Made by a program: the position numbers and the translations under genes. Below, piece by piece: positions 16,887-27,247 of a stretch of 64,000 nt of DNA. Numbering within the stretch: the stretch's first letter is position 1; the number at the start of each line of letters is the position of its first letter. This DNA comes from Salinimonas chungwhensis DSM 16280. Lineage in GTDB: Bacteria > Pseudomonadota > Gammaproteobacteria > Enterobacterales > Alteromonadaceae. The notes under the pieces are model-generated. The model had not been told where the DNA came from, did not search any database, and saw only the letters and a list, made by a program, of their open reading frames with translations. The stretch lies in the NCBI RefSeq assembly GCF_000378185.1, contig NZ_KB899388.1, positions 1 to 64,000 on the forward strand, written 5' to 3'.

Positions 16887-19800
16887 TCAGTTTTTTAAGT
16901 CAGGTTGGGACGAAGGGTCTGGCGCTTCTTGGTCTTTTGTTGGCGCCGGCAGCGTGACCTCTTTGCTATCACGTCCCATTTCCGTAAATTCAGGATTGTC
17001 CCAAGTACCTGTTACCTTATAATTAACATTGGAGATTACTTTCGCTGAGGTCAACACCTGATCGATCGCCAGAGCGGCAAGAGCTGTAGGCGGCGACGCC
17101 AGAAAATAAACCAGTACCGGTAAATTACCGGTGACATTGGGTGTAAAAGAGACATCATAATTTAGTTTCTGCGCCACCAGGTTGGTGACCCCATTGATAG
17201 TTATCTCCCCGGCACCACCGTCAATAATCGTATCGTTTGTGCTGGCTTTTCCCTGGGTAACCTTTAATGTGCCGCTCATGTCATCATAGAAAAAGCCCTG
17301 CGCAAAAACATCGCGAAAATCCAGGCTAAGTTTTCGTACCAGTGAGTTCAGACTGAACAAAGTAAAAATCCGTGAGCCCTGATCGCTCAGATCGCTCAGA
17401 TATCCGTCGGTCAGGCGCCAGTCGATATTTCCGTTTAACTGTGCCACAGAAAAATCCATCGGTGAATCCGGCCAGTTTAGCGCAAAATTGATAGCCGCCG
17501 CCGAATCCTTAATCCCTGAGTTTATATTCAACTCCTGTAACATACGGCCAACATCGTCACTGTTTAATGTACCGTTTAAAGATGTGGTCTGAGACTGAGT
17601 ATCCCAGCGGCCGCTGGCTTTAAGTTGCGTATAGCGGTTAGCTGCGCTCAGCTGACGGATAATCATACCCTGTTCGCCTCTGACCACATCCAGTATAACT
17701 TCACCCAGGTTGTTACCTAACAGAGTACATGTTTTACAGCGCGCATAAACCGGCGGCAGCGAGGCCGCCTTCCACTTGTCCAGCGCAGGTAAGGAAGATT
17801 CCGCAGCCGATGACCATTGCGGCAGGTTTATATAATCGGCTTCAACCCGGACACCTCTGTTGAGAAAATCTTCATAAATATGAATGCTGGCCCGCGCCTC
17901 AGTTGAATCAACGTCCATCAGCCAGTTGTGGTTATTTTGCTTGGCGACTATATCCACGTTATTAAGCGTCTGTCCGGCCACATTAAGCTTCGGCGTACTG
18001 ATAAATAACCTCTGGGGCACTGCCAACAGACTGTTGCTCTGTTCCTCTTGCTGGTCCGGTTGGCCGATAAGCTCATCGACTACCGTGTACCAGTTACCAA
18101 GGTCGATATACGGTAAATCAGCAGATATACTAAAACCAATCCCCCGGCCGCTGAATTCGCTGCTTCCCAGGGCCAGATGCGCACGCGAAAACTGCATTTC
18201 CTGATGCGGCAATACACCATCAAAGGCAATATCGTCACCCAACATCGCTTTAATAGTAGACGCTTTTTCATCACCCACACTGGTAATGGCTAGTCGCTTG
18301 ATCGTCCCATCGGGTTTTGCAAAAGGCGTTGGCAGGTTCGACGTAACGCCCTGCATTGTGGAATAAATATTCGCGTTATAGCTGAACCCATCTTCGGGCA
18401 GCAGCAAAGATACATTGGCCTGCCAGTCACTGGTGCCACTCAGATAGGTGCGTAACGAAGGACTGACCTGATCAGTCAGTGAATCCAGGCTCCAGTTACC
18501 CTGCGCCCCGATATCAACACTATATCCATCATCATTATTGCCACTACTAAAAGCGAGCGTTAATGGCTGCCCCAGCAAACTGCCTTGCATATCGCTGGTA
18601 CGGATATTTTCATTAAGAAAGGTAATATCCCCTGAAACATTCTTCAGCGCCATACCTACTCGCGCAATAGTGACCTGATTACCAGATAATGAAGCGGTTC
18701 CCCTGGCCAGTACATCAGGACTGTTGAGGGGAATAGCCAGATGAAGTTGTGCCGTAACCGGGCCGTCAATTTTTACCTCTTCCCCTAGCACCTTACCCAG
18801 CGAGTCTGCTAACGCGCTTTGTGCCATGAGTGCAGCTAGCTCTTGACCGGTACCGCTGCCAGTGGCATCAATCTTCAAGGTGGCGGAATCTGTCAGCGGC
18901 ATAATAGTCGCATCCACATCGCTGACATCTATATCTGCTAACATGGCCTGTGTCGCCTGCATGTGCAAACCGTCGTTTTCAAACTTCAGAGCCATATCTG
19001 CGTTCGTCAACGCAGGCCAGGTGTCGGCGAAGGCAAAGTCGGCCGACTTCAGCTGGGTATAAGCCTGAAAAATACCTGAGTTATTAGTAAACGGGAAGTT
19101 TGCGGGTTTGCCGTGCCACAAGACCCGGGTGTTAGTAAGTTGCCCGTTTCCGGTCAGTGCCCGTTGTAAATAATCAGCGGTACTTTGTCCCATTAATGAG
19201 GCCGGCAGCAATTGTTTTGCAACGCTCACCGGTACATCACCGGCGTGTGTAAACAGGCTTAGGTGTGGCTGGGAAACATTCAAGCGCAGACTTTGCGTTA
19301 ACGTTACCTCGGGGGTTTGGATTAGCAAGTTATCGTAGCTCACCATCCACTGGTTTTGTTCGTGGTGCGATTTCGGATAGATATAAATGTCGCCGCGCAT
19401 TTCAGTAAGTGAAATGTTACGGGAAAATAATGACTGGGTTTCCAGCTCAGCATCTTTGGCGTGCAATGATAACGCGCCTTGATTATGACTCCAGAAAACA
19501 TCAATATCCAACGCGTCTACACCAGGCAGATCATTGTGCTCTCGCCAACTCACATCTAAAAGTTTGGCCGCTACAGCCAGATTCTCAAAATCTGATTTTA
19601 CCTGTAATGTCGCCAGCTGACCGGCAGGCTTGAATCCGCGGACATCGTCATCGGCCGTATCGCTGGTAAATAACGGCAACAACAGTAAAAAAGGGTTTAC
19701 CGGAGTAGGTTTTACCGTATTCATTATGAGCTTGTCGCCAGGTGACCACTGCCCGACCATATCGGTAACTAAACTCTGACCGTTTGATACTACTTCCAGC

Positions 19801-20738
19801 TGATCAATACGAAAAAACCAGTCCTGCTGTCGGGGTAATGCCTGAAAGCTACCGCCATGTATACCTGTACTTACCCTGACATTATCTTCACCGCCCCAGG
19901 TCAGGCGACTCTCGTGAAGCTGTGTAAACACCCCACTAATCGCGCTGTTTTTTACTTCCGCCCAGACTTCGAGATTGGCCCGACTTTCCTGCAGCGGGCG
20001 TCGGGTTTGTAATTTACCACTCACCCAGGGCGATATATCCAAATCCTCGGCCCGGGCGTAAAGGGTTCCCTGCAGATTTTCCCTGCCACCCGTTAAGTTG
20101 ATAATAAATGAGGCCGCATTGCTGGTAAGCTCCTGCATGCGAAAAGCACCCTCACCACGGTGCTGGCCATCACGGTTGAGCCACGACAGCGCACTTATCT
20201 CAATGACCTGGGGCCGGGCTGCGCTGAGCAGGGTCACTTTACCGTCACGCAGGGAGAATCGTTCAAGCTGCTCTAAAAATAAATCGTTCAAAGCATCAAC
20301 GATGGGAAAACGACGATTATCCTCAGAACTTTCTAACTGGTCAGAATCGATAACTAAATTCAGCCCCTGCAGATTGAATTCAGAAGAGGAAAGTTGGGCA
20401 TTGACCAATGATTGCCAAAAGTTTATTTCAATTGCAATATTGGCTACGTCAAGGGCAATGGGCGAGGAGGCACTTTGACTGAGCGTCACGTTATCCAGTA
20501 CCACAACAGGCCCACTTTGCTGCCAGTCTGCTTTGAGCCTGCCAATGGTCAGATCGACGCCATACTGCTCACTGATGTAAGCTTCAAACAGCGGTTTTTT
20601 ATTTTCCAGGTATGGTAACGAATAGCGCAGTACACTTAGAAGTACTGCAAAAAGTACCAGGACTACTGCCAGTCCCAGCCATAGCTTTTTTGCTATCCAG
20701 TTAAACGCTGTACCTGCTATTTCTGTTTTTTTACCCAC
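16887..20738 (-). CDS. yhdP: YhdP family AsmA-like envelope protein
   Basis: A very large protein (1283 residues) with one N-terminal transmembrane segment (LWLGLAVVLVLFAVLLSVLRY, about residues 19-38) and a long periplasmic beta-rich body. AsmA-like proteins such as YhdP, TamB and YdbH bridge inner and outer membranes and move phospholipids outward. The N-terminal DUF3971-type segment and the C-terminal AsmA-like segment (ASTNDTIIDGGAGEITINGV) are present, and length is normal for YhdP. Start is GTG with AAGGG before it. It follows rng by 42 bp in the conserved cluster. Confidence 0.94.
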   Translation of the reverse strand: MGKKTEIAGTAFNWIAKKLWLGLAVVLVLFAVLLSVLRYSLPYLENKKPLFEAYISEQYGVDLTIGRLKADWQQSGPVVVLDNVTLSQSASSPIALDVANIAIEINFWQSLVNAQLSSSEFNLQGLNLVIDSDQLESSEDNRRFPIVDALNDLFLEQLERFSLRDGKVTLLSAARPQVIEISALSWLNRDGQHRGEGAFRMQELTSNAASFIINLTGGRENLQGTLYARAEDLDISPWVSGKLQTRRPLQESRANLEVWAEVKNSAISGVFTQLHESRLTWGGEDNVRVSTGIHGGSFQALPRQQDWFFRIDQLEVVSNGQSLVTDMVGQWSPGDKLIMNTVKPTPVNPFLLLLPLFTSDTADDDVRGFKPAGQLATLQVKSDFENLAVAAKLLDVSWREHNDLPGVDALDIDVFWSHNQGALSLHAKDAELETQSLFSRNISLTEMRGDIYIYPKSHHEQNQWMVSYDNLLIQTPEVTLTQSLRLNVSQPHLSLFTHAGDVPVSVAKQLLPASLMGQSTADYLQRALTGNGQLTNTRVLWHGKPANFPFTNNSGIFQAYTQLKSADFAFADTWPALTNADMALKFENDGLHMQATQAMLADIDVSDVDATIMPLTDSATLKIDATGSGTGQELAALMAQSALADSLGKVLGEEVKIDGPVTAQLHLAIPLNSPDVLARGTASLSGNQVTIARVGMALKNVSGDITFLNENIRTSDMQGSLLGQPLTLAFSSGNNDDGYSVDIGAQGNWSLDSLTDQVSPSLRTYLSGTSDWQANVSLLLPEDGFSYNANIYSTMQGVTSNLPTPFAKPDGTIKRLAITSVGDEKASTIKAMLGDDIAFDGVLPHQEMQFSRAHLALGSSEFSGRGIGFSISADLPYIDLGNWYTVVDELIGQPDQQEEQSNSLLAVPQRLFISTPKLNVAGQTLNNVDIVAKQNNHNWLMDVDSTEARASIHIYEDFLNRGVRVEADYINLPQWSSAAESSLPALDKWKAASLPPVYARCKTCTLLGNNLGEVILDVVRGEQGMIIRQLSAANRYTQLKASGRWDTQSQTTSLNGTLNSDDVGRMLQELNINSGIKDSAAAINFALNWPDSPMDFSVAQLNGNIDWRLTDGYLSDLSDQGSRIFTLFSLNSLVRKLSLDFRDVFAQGFFYDDMSGTLKVTQGKASTNDTIIDGGAGEITINGVTNLVAQKLNYDVSFTPNVTGNLPVLVYFLASPPTALAALAIDQVLTSAKVISNVNYKVTGTWDNPEFTEMGRDSKEVTLPAPTKDQEAPDPSSQPDLKN

Positions 20739-20780
20739 GCAACCCTTTTCACTTACATCATAACGCTGACCACACGACGT

Positions 20781-22247
20781 CTACATCATGACAACGTCGT
20801 ACTTATCCTGGTTATACAGTGGCTCGGTTTGCACTTTTATCTGTTTAGAGACAAACACTTCCAGCTCTGCCAACATATGCGATTCCTCCCCGAGCAGTGC
20901 CTCGGCAACATGAGGGGACGCATACACCACAAATTTGTCGGCCGCGTAAGCCCGGTTTACCCGAACAATCTCCCGCATAATTTCAAAACAGATGGTTTCT
21001 ATCGTTTTCATCGTGCCGCGCCCTTTACAGACGGGGCAATCGCCACACAATACGTGCTCCAGACTTTCCCGGGTACGCTTGCGGGTCATTTCAATGAGTC
21101 CAAGGGCAGTAAAGCCATGTATATTTATCTTCGCACGGTCTTTACTGGTTGCCACTTCCAGACTATGTAAGACACGCCGTTTATGATCAGGTTCAGTCAT
21201 ATCGATGAAGTCGATAAGAATCATCCCTCCCAGATTGCGCAATCTCAGTTGTCGGGCAATTGCCAACGTCGCTTCAATATTAGTATTGAAAATTGTCTCT
21301 TCCAGATTGCGATGCCCCACAAATGCACCTGTATTGATATCGATAGTGGTCATTGCCTCGGTCTGGTCAATAATCAGGTAACCACCTGACTTTAAGTCAA
21401 CCCTTCGCTCTAAGGCGCGCTGGACCTCATTTTCAACATCGTACAGATCAAAGATCGGTCGATCACCTCGATAATAATCAAGCTTATTGCTCAATTCCGG
21501 TACATATTCTTTAGTGAACTCTTCCAGCTCCTGAAATGACAGCTTTGAGTCAATACGTATACGATCCAGTTCTGTGCCCACAAAGTCCCGGATTACACGG
21601 CGGGCCAGTGGCAAATCCTCATACAGCACATTGGATTTTTTATTTTTCATGCGCTGCTGAATCTTGCTCCACAGCCGACGCAAAAAAGCGGCATCCTGAG
21701 ACAATTCTGTTTTGCTTACACCTTCAGCTGCAGTTCGCAAAATGAAGCCGCCCTCTTCATTGCAAAATGCTTCCATCAACGACTTCAAGCGCTCTCGTTC
21801 ATTTTCATCTTCTATTCGCTGGGAGACACCAACATGTGAGACGCTGGGCATAAATACCAGATAGCGCGACGGTATTGTTATATCTGTGGTCAGCCGCGCC
21901 CCTTTGGTACCGATAGGATCTTTGACCACCTGCACCACGATTTCCTGCCCTTCGCGAACCAGCTCGCGGATATCCTGCTTTTGCAGCTGGCTGGCGGTAA
22001 CTTCACCGACAATTTCATTGTGCAAGACAATATCAGATGCATGTAAAAACGCGGCTTTTTCCAGTCCTATATCGACAAATGCTGCCTGCATACCCGGTAA
22101 CACGCGGCTTACCTTGCCACGATACATATTACCTACCAGGCCTTTTTTGGTGTGACGTTCGACGTGGATCTCCTGCAAAATTCCGTTTTCTATAAGTGCC
22201 ACGCGCGATTCCGAAGGCGTCACGTTTATCAGTAACTCACCACTCAT
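20781..22247 (-). CDS. rng: ribonuclease G
   Basis: RNase G is a 5'-sensing endoribonuclease that matures the 16S rRNA 5' end and turns over mRNA. It has an N-terminal S1 domain (LVGNMYRGKVSRVLPGMQAAFVDIG spans about residues 35-60; key part RGKVSRVLPGMQAAFV), the DNase I-like catalytic part with Asp in MTTIDINTGAFVG and LIDFIDM, and the zinc-link Cys pair in CGDCPVCKGRG. Length (488) equals E. coli RNase G, and there is no RNase E-type scaffold tail. Its start overlaps the maf stop by four bases. Confidence 0.97.
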   Translation of the reverse strand: MSGELLINVTPSESRVALIENGILQEIHVERHTKKGLVGNMYRGKVSRVLPGMQAAFVDIGLEKAAFLHASDIVLHNEIVGEVTASQLQKQDIRELVREGQEIVVQVVKDPIGTKGARLTTDITIPSRYLVFMPSVSHVGVSQRIEDENERERLKSLMEAFCNEEGGFILRTAAEGVSKTELSQDAAFLRRLWSKIQQRMKNKKSNVLYEDLPLARRVIRDFVGTELDRIRIDSKLSFQELEEFTKEYVPELSNKLDYYRGDRPIFDLYDVENEVQRALERRVDLKSGGYLIIDQTEAMTTIDINTGAFVGHRNLEETIFNTNIEATLAIARQLRLRNLGGMILIDFIDMTEPDHKRRVLHSLEVATSKDRAKINIHGFTALGLIEMTRKRTRESLEHVLCGDCPVCKGRGTMKTIETICFEIMREIVRVNRAYAADKFVVYASPHVAEALLGEESHMLAELEVFVSKQIKVQTEPLYNQDKYDVVMM

Positions 22248-22822
22248 GCATATACCCCAAATTCGTTTAACAGGCAGCGTGTTTCATATAATGGCAGACC
22301 AATTACCGCACTAACACTCCCTGAAACAGATTTCACAAACTGGCCGCCAATTCCCTGTATCGCATAGCTGCCTGCTTTATCAGCTGGTTCGCCGGTGGCC
22401 CAGTAGGTTTTAATTTCAGCCTCGGTGACAGGCGCAAATAAAACGTCAGTGGTGATGGTTTTGGTTACCCGGCGTGTTTGGTTTAGTACGCAGATTGCGG
22501 TGAGCACCTGATGAGTCTGACCCGACAACCGTTTTAACATCGCCATACAGTCTGACTCGTCAGCTGGCTTACCCAGACTTTCGCCTTCAAAAGCAATCAG
22601 GGTATCAGAGGCCAGGACCACACCATTTTGACGGATCGGTGCCGGTAGTTTCTCAAAGGCAGTGGTGGCCTTTTGAGTGGCAAGCCTGTCGACGAGGATT
22701 TGAGGCGACTCCCCGGGTCGCGGCGATTCATCAATGTCGACGGGCATTTGTTGGTGGACAAACCCAATTTGATCTAACAAAGCTGTTCGCCGGGGTGACG
22801 CAGAAGCGAGTATCAGTGTCAT
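22244..22822 (-). CDS. maf: Maf family nucleoside triphosphate pyrophosphatase (YhdE type)
   Basis: Maf proteins hydrolyse non-canonical or excess nucleoside triphosphates (dTTP/UTP in the YhdE branch). The signature ILASASPRRTALLDQIG opens the protein, with the later VLASDTLIAFEG (catalytic Asp) and DKAGSYAIQGIGGQFV. I chose the ATG 22820-22822 over a TTG six bases upstream, as homologues start MTLILASASPRR. It overlaps rng by ATGA and follows mreD, as in E. coli and Vibrio. Confidence 0.95.
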   Translation of the reverse strand: MTLILASASPRRTALLDQIGFVHQQMPVDIDESPRPGESPQILVDRLATQKATTAFEKLPAPIRQNGVVLASDTLIAFEGESLGKPADESDCMAMLKRLSGQTHQVLTAICVLNQTRRVTKTITTDVLFAPVTEAEIKTYWATGEPADKAGSYAIQGIGGQFVKSVSGSVSAVIGLPLYETRCLLNEFGVYA

Positions 22823-22842
22823 GGTCAAAAGCGCCTTATTTA

Positions 22843-23325
22843 TCAGGTAATATTTAGCTGACGACGAAGTTTACGCAGCAACCAGAAAATCCACGGCCAT
22901 AAAATCATGGAGCTGAAAATAGGCCACAGATAAGCAAACTGAAATGGAATATCGGTAAGCAAATGCTGTAACCAGAACAATACCAGGTGATATAACGAGC
23001 ACAGCAGACCTATGATTATCGCCTGCTGCCACACAGAGTAATTACGCAGGCGCTGATAATTCGCGGCCAGTACATACACTGAGGCGCTCAATGCAAAACT
23101 ATGAATGCCCAGCGCAGTGCCCAACAGAATATCCATGGCCAGACCGACTAAAAACGCTACGCCCACGTTGACTCTGTGGGGAAGAGCCATTGTCCAGTAA
23201 GCCAGCACGATGATCACCCAGTCAGGACGGTACAGGTCAGCCTGGATAGGCATCGGCATAATTTGCAGTACCAGGGCCACTAATATGGTAGAAGCGATGA
23301 AGTAGTGACGAGCCCGAGGCAACAT
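22843..23325 (-). CDS. mreD: rod shape-determining protein MreD
   Basis: A 160-residue integral membrane protein with five to six hydrophobic segments, of the elongasome that guides lateral wall synthesis. The family's acidic PDWVIIVLAYWTMALPHRVNVG segment (split: PDWVIIVLAYW and ALPHRVNVG) and GLAMDILLGTALG are visible. It starts three bases after the mreC stop, in the standard mreBCD order. Confidence 0.95.
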   Translation of the reverse strand: MLPRARHYFIASTILVALVLQIMPMPIQADLYRPDWVIIVLAYWTMALPHRVNVGVAFLVGLAMDILLGTALGIHSFALSASVYVLAANYQRLRNYSVWQQAIIIGLLCSLYHLVLFWLQHLLTDIPFQFAYLWPIFSSMILWPWIFWLLRKLRRQLNIT

Positions 23326-23328
23326 GGT

Positions 23329-24213
23329 TTATTGTGTCTCCTGCTGCGCAGCAGCGTTATCAGATTCCAGGTTATCCACGCGGGTGTCTTTTTCCTGCTG
23401 CGGCCACAACAGCAATAAATGCTTTAAGCGATCAAGCCGGGCGACCGGTTGGGCGATGACAGTGGCGAAGGGGCGCCCCTCATCATGGACCACCGAGGTA
23501 ACTTTTGCCACCGGATAGCCTTCCGGGAAGACACGACCCAGCCCCGAAGAGACCAGAACATCGCCTTCCTGTACATCCACACTGTGTGGAACATGCTCTA
23601 AAAACAACTCATCGAATGCCCCATTGCCGGTTGCCACAAAACGAATATTGTTACGCATTGAGCGTACCGGAATGGCGTGGGTGACATCTGAGATGAGCAC
23701 TACCCGACTGTTGGTTGTCCCTACCTCCATGACCTGCCCTACAATACCACGGTCATCAAGCACTGCCTGCGACAAATAAACGCCGTCAATAGCGCCTTTA
23801 TTGATCATGATTTGCTGGCTGAAAGGATTATTGTCAACCGCCATTAATGCAGCGACCATTTTACGCACTTTAGGCTTTACCGGTACTTCCAGCAGCTTGC
23901 GTAATTCTGCATTTTCAGCCTGCAACACATTAAATCGCTGCAGCTGCTCGCTCATTTTAAGATTTTGGTTAGTCAGGCGCTCATTATCGGCCAGTAATGC
24001 CTGGTGAGAGGTTAAACGCTGGGCACTTTCGTTCAATAGCACCTTGGGCAGATTCGCCAGGTACTGTAGGGGGCTCATGATTGAATTGAGGTACACCCGG
24101 GTTGACTGAAACGCATCAAGTTTATGATCCGCAAAGATCAACAAAACCGACAGGGTCAGAGCGAGCGCAAGTCGGTTATTCAGTGACGGGCCACGGGTAA
24201 ATATGGTATCCAT
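23329..24213 (-). CDS. mreC: rod shape-determining protein MreC
   Basis: A bitopic protein of 294 residues: N-terminal transmembrane segment (LALALTLSVLLIFAD, about residues 15-29), periplasmic coiled coil (about 65-105) and the two beta-barrel domains that form MreC filaments, including GAIDGVYLSQAVLDDRGIVGQV (key part DDRGIVGQV) and EGDVLVSSGLGRVFPEGYPV. It activates PBP2 in the elongasome. It follows mreB by 42 bp. Confidence 0.96.
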   Translation of the reverse strand: MDTIFTRGPSLNNRLALALTLSVLLIFADHKLDAFQSTRVYLNSIMSPLQYLANLPKVLLNESAQRLTSHQALLADNERLTNQNLKMSEQLQRFNVLQAENAELRKLLEVPVKPKVRKMVAALMAVDNNPFSQQIMINKGAIDGVYLSQAVLDDRGIVGQVMEVGTTNSRVVLISDVTHAIPVRSMRNNIRFVATGNGAFDELFLEHVPHSVDVQEGDVLVSSGLGRVFPEGYPVAKVTSVVHDEGRPFATVIAQPVARLDRLKHLLLLWPQQEKDTRVDNLESDNAAAQQETQ

Positions 24214-24255
24214 TAAAAACCAACAGGCAGCACAAAACGTGCTGCCTGACTAAGA

Positions 24256-25389
<1,134 letters not shown>

Positions 25390-25556
25390 TTAACAACGGG
25401 GGGTGGTTTGGGCAAGTCAAGCGCACGCTCAAAGAGACATTTTCCCCATAAAATTTGCTCAGTCGCAGGCTAGTAACAACTTACCCTGATTAACGACTGA
25501 TAAAAACCAAGCATTGTAATTCATGGTTATTTTTTCAGACAGTATCAGATCCTGCT

Positions 25557-26063
25557 TTACCGTACGACCTCGCCGGTGCGAATGATATAATTAAATCGGT
25601 CACCAGTGCTAATAGAAAATCGACAATATGCATTGATGGCCTCGCCATTATCACTGTCACCACGAATATACCGGCCTTTAATTCGAAAACCTTCAACTTG
25701 CATGGGCGCATCAAGTAGCTGCTGCCATAACTTGTCACAACCACTATCCCCGGGGTTTACACGGGGATAACCGGCACTACTCATCGGTATTGGCTGCCTG
25801 CTTTTCTCGCGGTCCTGATTATCATAATGCACCATCATAATCCTGGGCGGTTTCTGCTGTGACTGCCACTGCCAGTTGGCGTATGCAGCATTATCTTCTA
25901 AACGTTGACTCAACGAATTAAACGCCTGCCGATGTACACCAGGAGCCGTGTCGTCAAAATAGACAATAAGACTCACCAGGACCGCTGCGAACAATAATGC
26001 CAGCATTACATTCAGTCGGGAATTCCCACGATATTTTAAAATTTGTATAGAATTATTTTTCAC
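25557..26063 (-). CDS. putative MshF-like single-pass membrane protein
   Basis: A protein of about 168 residues with a basic N-terminus and one transmembrane segment (NVMLALLFAAVLVSLIVYF), then a soluble, probably periplasmic part containing MSSAGYPRV, a Cys pair (GCDKLW and YCRFSI), and the end FNYIIRTG. The layout recalls MSHA pilus biogenesis protein MshF, and in Vibrio and Shewanella the MSHA locus lies beside mreB, which is the neighbour here. No other msh gene is present. The start is uncertain: GTG at 26061-26063 avoids overlap with the phosphatase gene; a start at 26159 would overlap it by 56 bp. Confidence 0.45.
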   Translation of the reverse strand: MKNNSIQILKYRGNSRLNVMLALLFAAVLVSLIVYFDDTAPGVHRQAFNSLSQRLEDNAAYANWQWQSQQKPPRIMMVHYDNQDREKSRQPIPMSSAGYPRVNPGDSGCDKLWQQLLDAPMQVEGFRIKGRYIRGDSDNGEAINAYCRFSISTGDRFNYIIRTGEVVR

Positions 26064-26103
26064 CCAGAGGTATCCGCTGTTATTGGCTCGTATTTTGAAC
26101 GCA

Positions 26104-26664
26104 CTAAAAAGACGGCTGTTGTAGCCGGATAATCCCCCAGTACCGATGATCTTTTTCAATCATCTGCCAGCCCTGGTTACGCAAGTTCCAACTCAAAAAC
26201 CGATTGGTGAGCGCATGTGCAAACACAACGACGCGCCGGTGTTTCTCCACGGTAGTTAGCAAAACATCCGTAGCCAGGCGAATCCTGTGGCGCGCCTGAG
26301 CGAAAGACTCAAAAGGCCCGGGTCTCCCCGCCATCCATAGCAACCGATTCAGGTATACCCAGGTCCAGGCGTTAAATCTTCCTGGCAAACGGTAACGAGG
26401 AATCTCCATTTCATTGAACAGGGCATTAAATTCGTCCGCTGGCCTGTTAATATACAGGCTCGCAGACAAACGGGCCCGCCGCAGCGCACTGGATATAATA
26501 TAATGGTCACAGAAATCACGGGGAGCTACTGGCAGACTGTCCGGATGTAACAAAGCACGGTTATAATCCCGTACCCAACGACCGAACTCGCCACTGGTAA
26601 GTTTATGATTATGTTCTGATGCTGGCCGACCATGGCGCAACAACACAATTTCCTTATAATCCAT
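26104..26664 (-). CDS. histidine phosphatase family protein
   Basis: A 186-residue member of the phosphoglycerate-mutase-like branch. The catalytic motif is LLRHGRP near residues 8-14, with the phospho-acceptor His in RHG, a conserved Arg in SSALRRARLSA, and the second His in VVVFAHALTNRFLS. There is no signal peptide. SixA, CobC and PhoE relatives act on phosphoproteins, nucleotides or small phosphate esters; substrate is not evident. It is divergent from the acetyltransferase gene, 58 bp away. Confidence 0.85.
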   Translation of the reverse strand: MDYKEIVLLRHGRPASEHNHKLTSGEFGRWVRDYNRALLHPDSLPVAPRDFCDHYIISSALRRARLSASLYINRPADEFNALFNEMEIPRYRLPGRFNAWTWVYLNRLLWMAGRPGPFESFAQARHRIRLATDVLLTTVEKHRRVVVFAHALTNRFLSWNLRNQGWQMIEKDHRYWGIIRLQQPSF

Positions 26665-26722
26665 TCATTTATAATCAAGGCCTGGAGCGTTAGCCATTAA
26701 CCATAATCAAACCAGCCCCACA

Positions 26723-27247
26723 GTGCAACTGCAACAACGGCATGGCGATACTCGCTATTATCGCAGCCATTGCGCCAGCAAAGCGGTGAAACAACAATAT
26801 CAGCAAATTCAAACCGCTATGCAGAGTACGCCGCCTAACCGGCTAAACCGTATGTATGCCCAACTGTTTGAAAGTGAGGGACCAGTATTTATTGAACCCG
26901 ATTTCTTTTGCCAGACCCCAGCGGCTGTCAATTTGGGCGCCGGCGTATTTTTCAATCACAATTGTTGTCTGCTTGGCGAACATAACATTGTAATCGGTAA
27001 ATCTGTGCTTATTGGTCCGAATGTGATTATCAGTACCCGGGCTCTGGGCGAACACAGCGCATCGAAGGCGCCTGTCGTAATTGAAGATAATGTGTGGATA
27101 GGCGCTAACTCACTGATTCTTGCCGGCGCGCATATCCATGATTCCGCCATAATTGGCGCCGGTGCAACTGTTGACCACTGCGTGCCTGCCAACAGTATCT
27201 TTATTAATGCGCTTCGTTACAAACCCGGTGACTTCAGCCAGCGGTAG
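26723..27247 (+). CDS. hexapeptide-repeat acyltransferase (maltose/NodL acetyltransferase type)
   Basis: A 174-residue left-handed beta-helix acetyltransferase. Hexapeptide repeats run from about residue 75 to 160 (VNLGAGVFFNHNC, NIVIGKSVLIGPNVII, PVVIEDNVWIGANSLIL, SAIIGAGATVDHCVP); the catalytic His is probably in FFNHNC. Acetyl-CoA-dependent O-acetylation of a sugar is the family activity. The GTG start has no clear ribosome site; Met at residue 33 is an alternative. Its last 31 bases overlap the convergent 3' end of the OafA-like acyltransferase gene, which may modify the same surface glycan. Confidence 0.85.
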   Translation: MQLQQRHGDTRYYRSHCASKAVKQQYQQIQTAMQSTPPNRLNRMYAQLFESEGPVFIEPDFFCQTPAAVNLGAGVFFNHNCCLLGEHNIVIGKSVLIGPNVIISTRALGEHSASKAPVVIEDNVWIGANSLILAGAHIHDSAIIGAGATVDHCVPANSIFINALRYKPGDFSQR

